A stretch of DNA of 64,000 nt from positions 868,001 through 932,000 of the forward strand of contig NZ_JACXAC010000001.1 in NCBI RefSeq assembly GCF_014699055.1, given 5' to 3'. Source of the stretch: Hymenobacter armeniacus (GTDB taxonomy: Bacteria; Bacteroidota; Bacteroidia; Cytophagales; Hymenobacteraceae). Positions within the stretch are counted from its first letter, which is position 1; each line of letters starts with the position of its first letter. The position numbers were made by a program, and so were the translations under genes. Below are positions 63,633 through 64,000 of the stretch, piece by piece. The notes below the pieces were generated by a model. That model did not search any database. It had not been told where the DNA came from and saw only the letters and a program-made list of their open reading frames with translations.

Positions 63633-64000
63633 CTATTGTTGGCGACGCCCGCCTTCGGCCTCGTCCGACAGCACCAGGCCATTCAAATGCTCGCGCAAGT
63701 TGGCCAGGGCCGCCACTGGGCCTTCGTGGGCGCTGAACACAAAATTGCCGGCCACCAGTACGTCGGCTCCGGCTTCTACCAGCGGGCCGGCGTTGGCGAT
63801 GCTTACGCCGCCATCCACTTCAATCAGGGCTTCCGAACCGCAGTCGACCAGCAATTCCTTCAGCATGGCCACCTTTTTCAGGGTATTCGGAATGAAGGCT
63901 TGGCCACCAAAGCCGGGGTTCACCGACATCACCAGCACCACGTCGAGGTCGGCGGCAATGTCTTCCAGCAGCGCCACCGGCGTGTGGGGGTTCAGGGCCA
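63633..64000 (-). CDS. rpe: Ribulose-phosphate 3-epimerase, N-terminus beyond window
   Basis: C-terminal ~120 residues of the pentose-phosphate epimerase. ALNPHTPVALLEDI, the catalytic-metal strand VLVMSVNPGFGGQAFIP, EALIEVDGGVSIANAG with the active Asp, and ADVLVAGNFVFSA are all classic. The 5' part, including the N-terminal metal ligands, lies past base 64000. Transcription runs toward the TonB receptor gene 58 bases away. Confidence 0.95.
   Translation of the reverse strand, partial: ALNPHTPVALLEDIAADLDVVLVMSVNPGFGGQAFIPNTLKKVAMLKELLVDCGSEALIEVDGGVSIANAGPLVEAGADVLVAGNFVFSAHEGPVAALANLREHLNGLVLSDEAEGGRRQQ

Overview
The window looks like chromosomal DNA of a high-G+C member of the Bacteroidota, most probably Hymenobacter or a close relative (Cytophagales). 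The signs are TAnnTTTG -7 promoter boxes in front of many genes, type IX secretion (Por) sorting domains on secreted proteases, a TamL-like lipoprotein barrel, an ECF sigma / membrane protein / outer-membrane barrel operon, and an intergenic palindrome of the 'MLRHAQHD' type that I associate with Hymenobacter genomes. The genus is an inference; no rRNA is present.

Layout. 1-3159: two tandem secreted M43 metalloproteases. 3293-9442: pcm, an initiating sugar transferase, mnmA, a lipoprotein and a secreted subtilase. 9578-13068: small proteins, ribE, a flavodoxin-fold protein, a PAP2 phosphatase and hemF. 13217-19007: a fused 2-oxoacid dehydrogenase E1, a TamL-like outer-membrane protein and a TrmH-type methyltransferase. 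19031-21834: ECF sigma operon. 21931-24440: a CLC channel behind a fluoride riboswitch, then an ABC ATPase. 24536-30517: CoA-binding protein, FAD oxidoreductase, MHS-type permease, a TDO-like dioxygenase and sdaAB. 30590-35201: TolC and HlyD-type efflux parts, gpsA, a half-size EamA protein. 35215-41541 (minus): pdxH, DUF1015, maf and two paralogous PMT-like membrane glycosyltransferases in one run. 41785-47109: YqgE, a long DUF349 protein, tRNA-Thr, PAP2, HD hydrolase, a small lipoprotein. 47255-51256: gyrA and a secreted TPR protein.

51257-53211 is the one clear anomaly: almost 1 kb of AT-rich DNA without an intact gene, holding what looks like a frameshifted gene remnant, followed by a lower-G+C gene of unknown function. 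It reads as acquired DNA inside an otherwise housekeeping segment.

53288-60923 (minus) is a complete histidine operon in the order hisL-G-DC-B-H-A-F-IE. A 40-codon leader peptide with five His in six residues lies in front, followed by a GC-rich stretch and a T-run, which is the layout of classical attenuation. hisD and hisC form one uninterrupted 799-codon frame, a bifunctional fusion. The window closes with a TonB-dependent receptor and the 3' part of rpe.

The most notable items are the his leader with the HisD-HisC fusion, the fluoride riboswitch/CLC-F pair, and the AT-rich island with its orphan gene.
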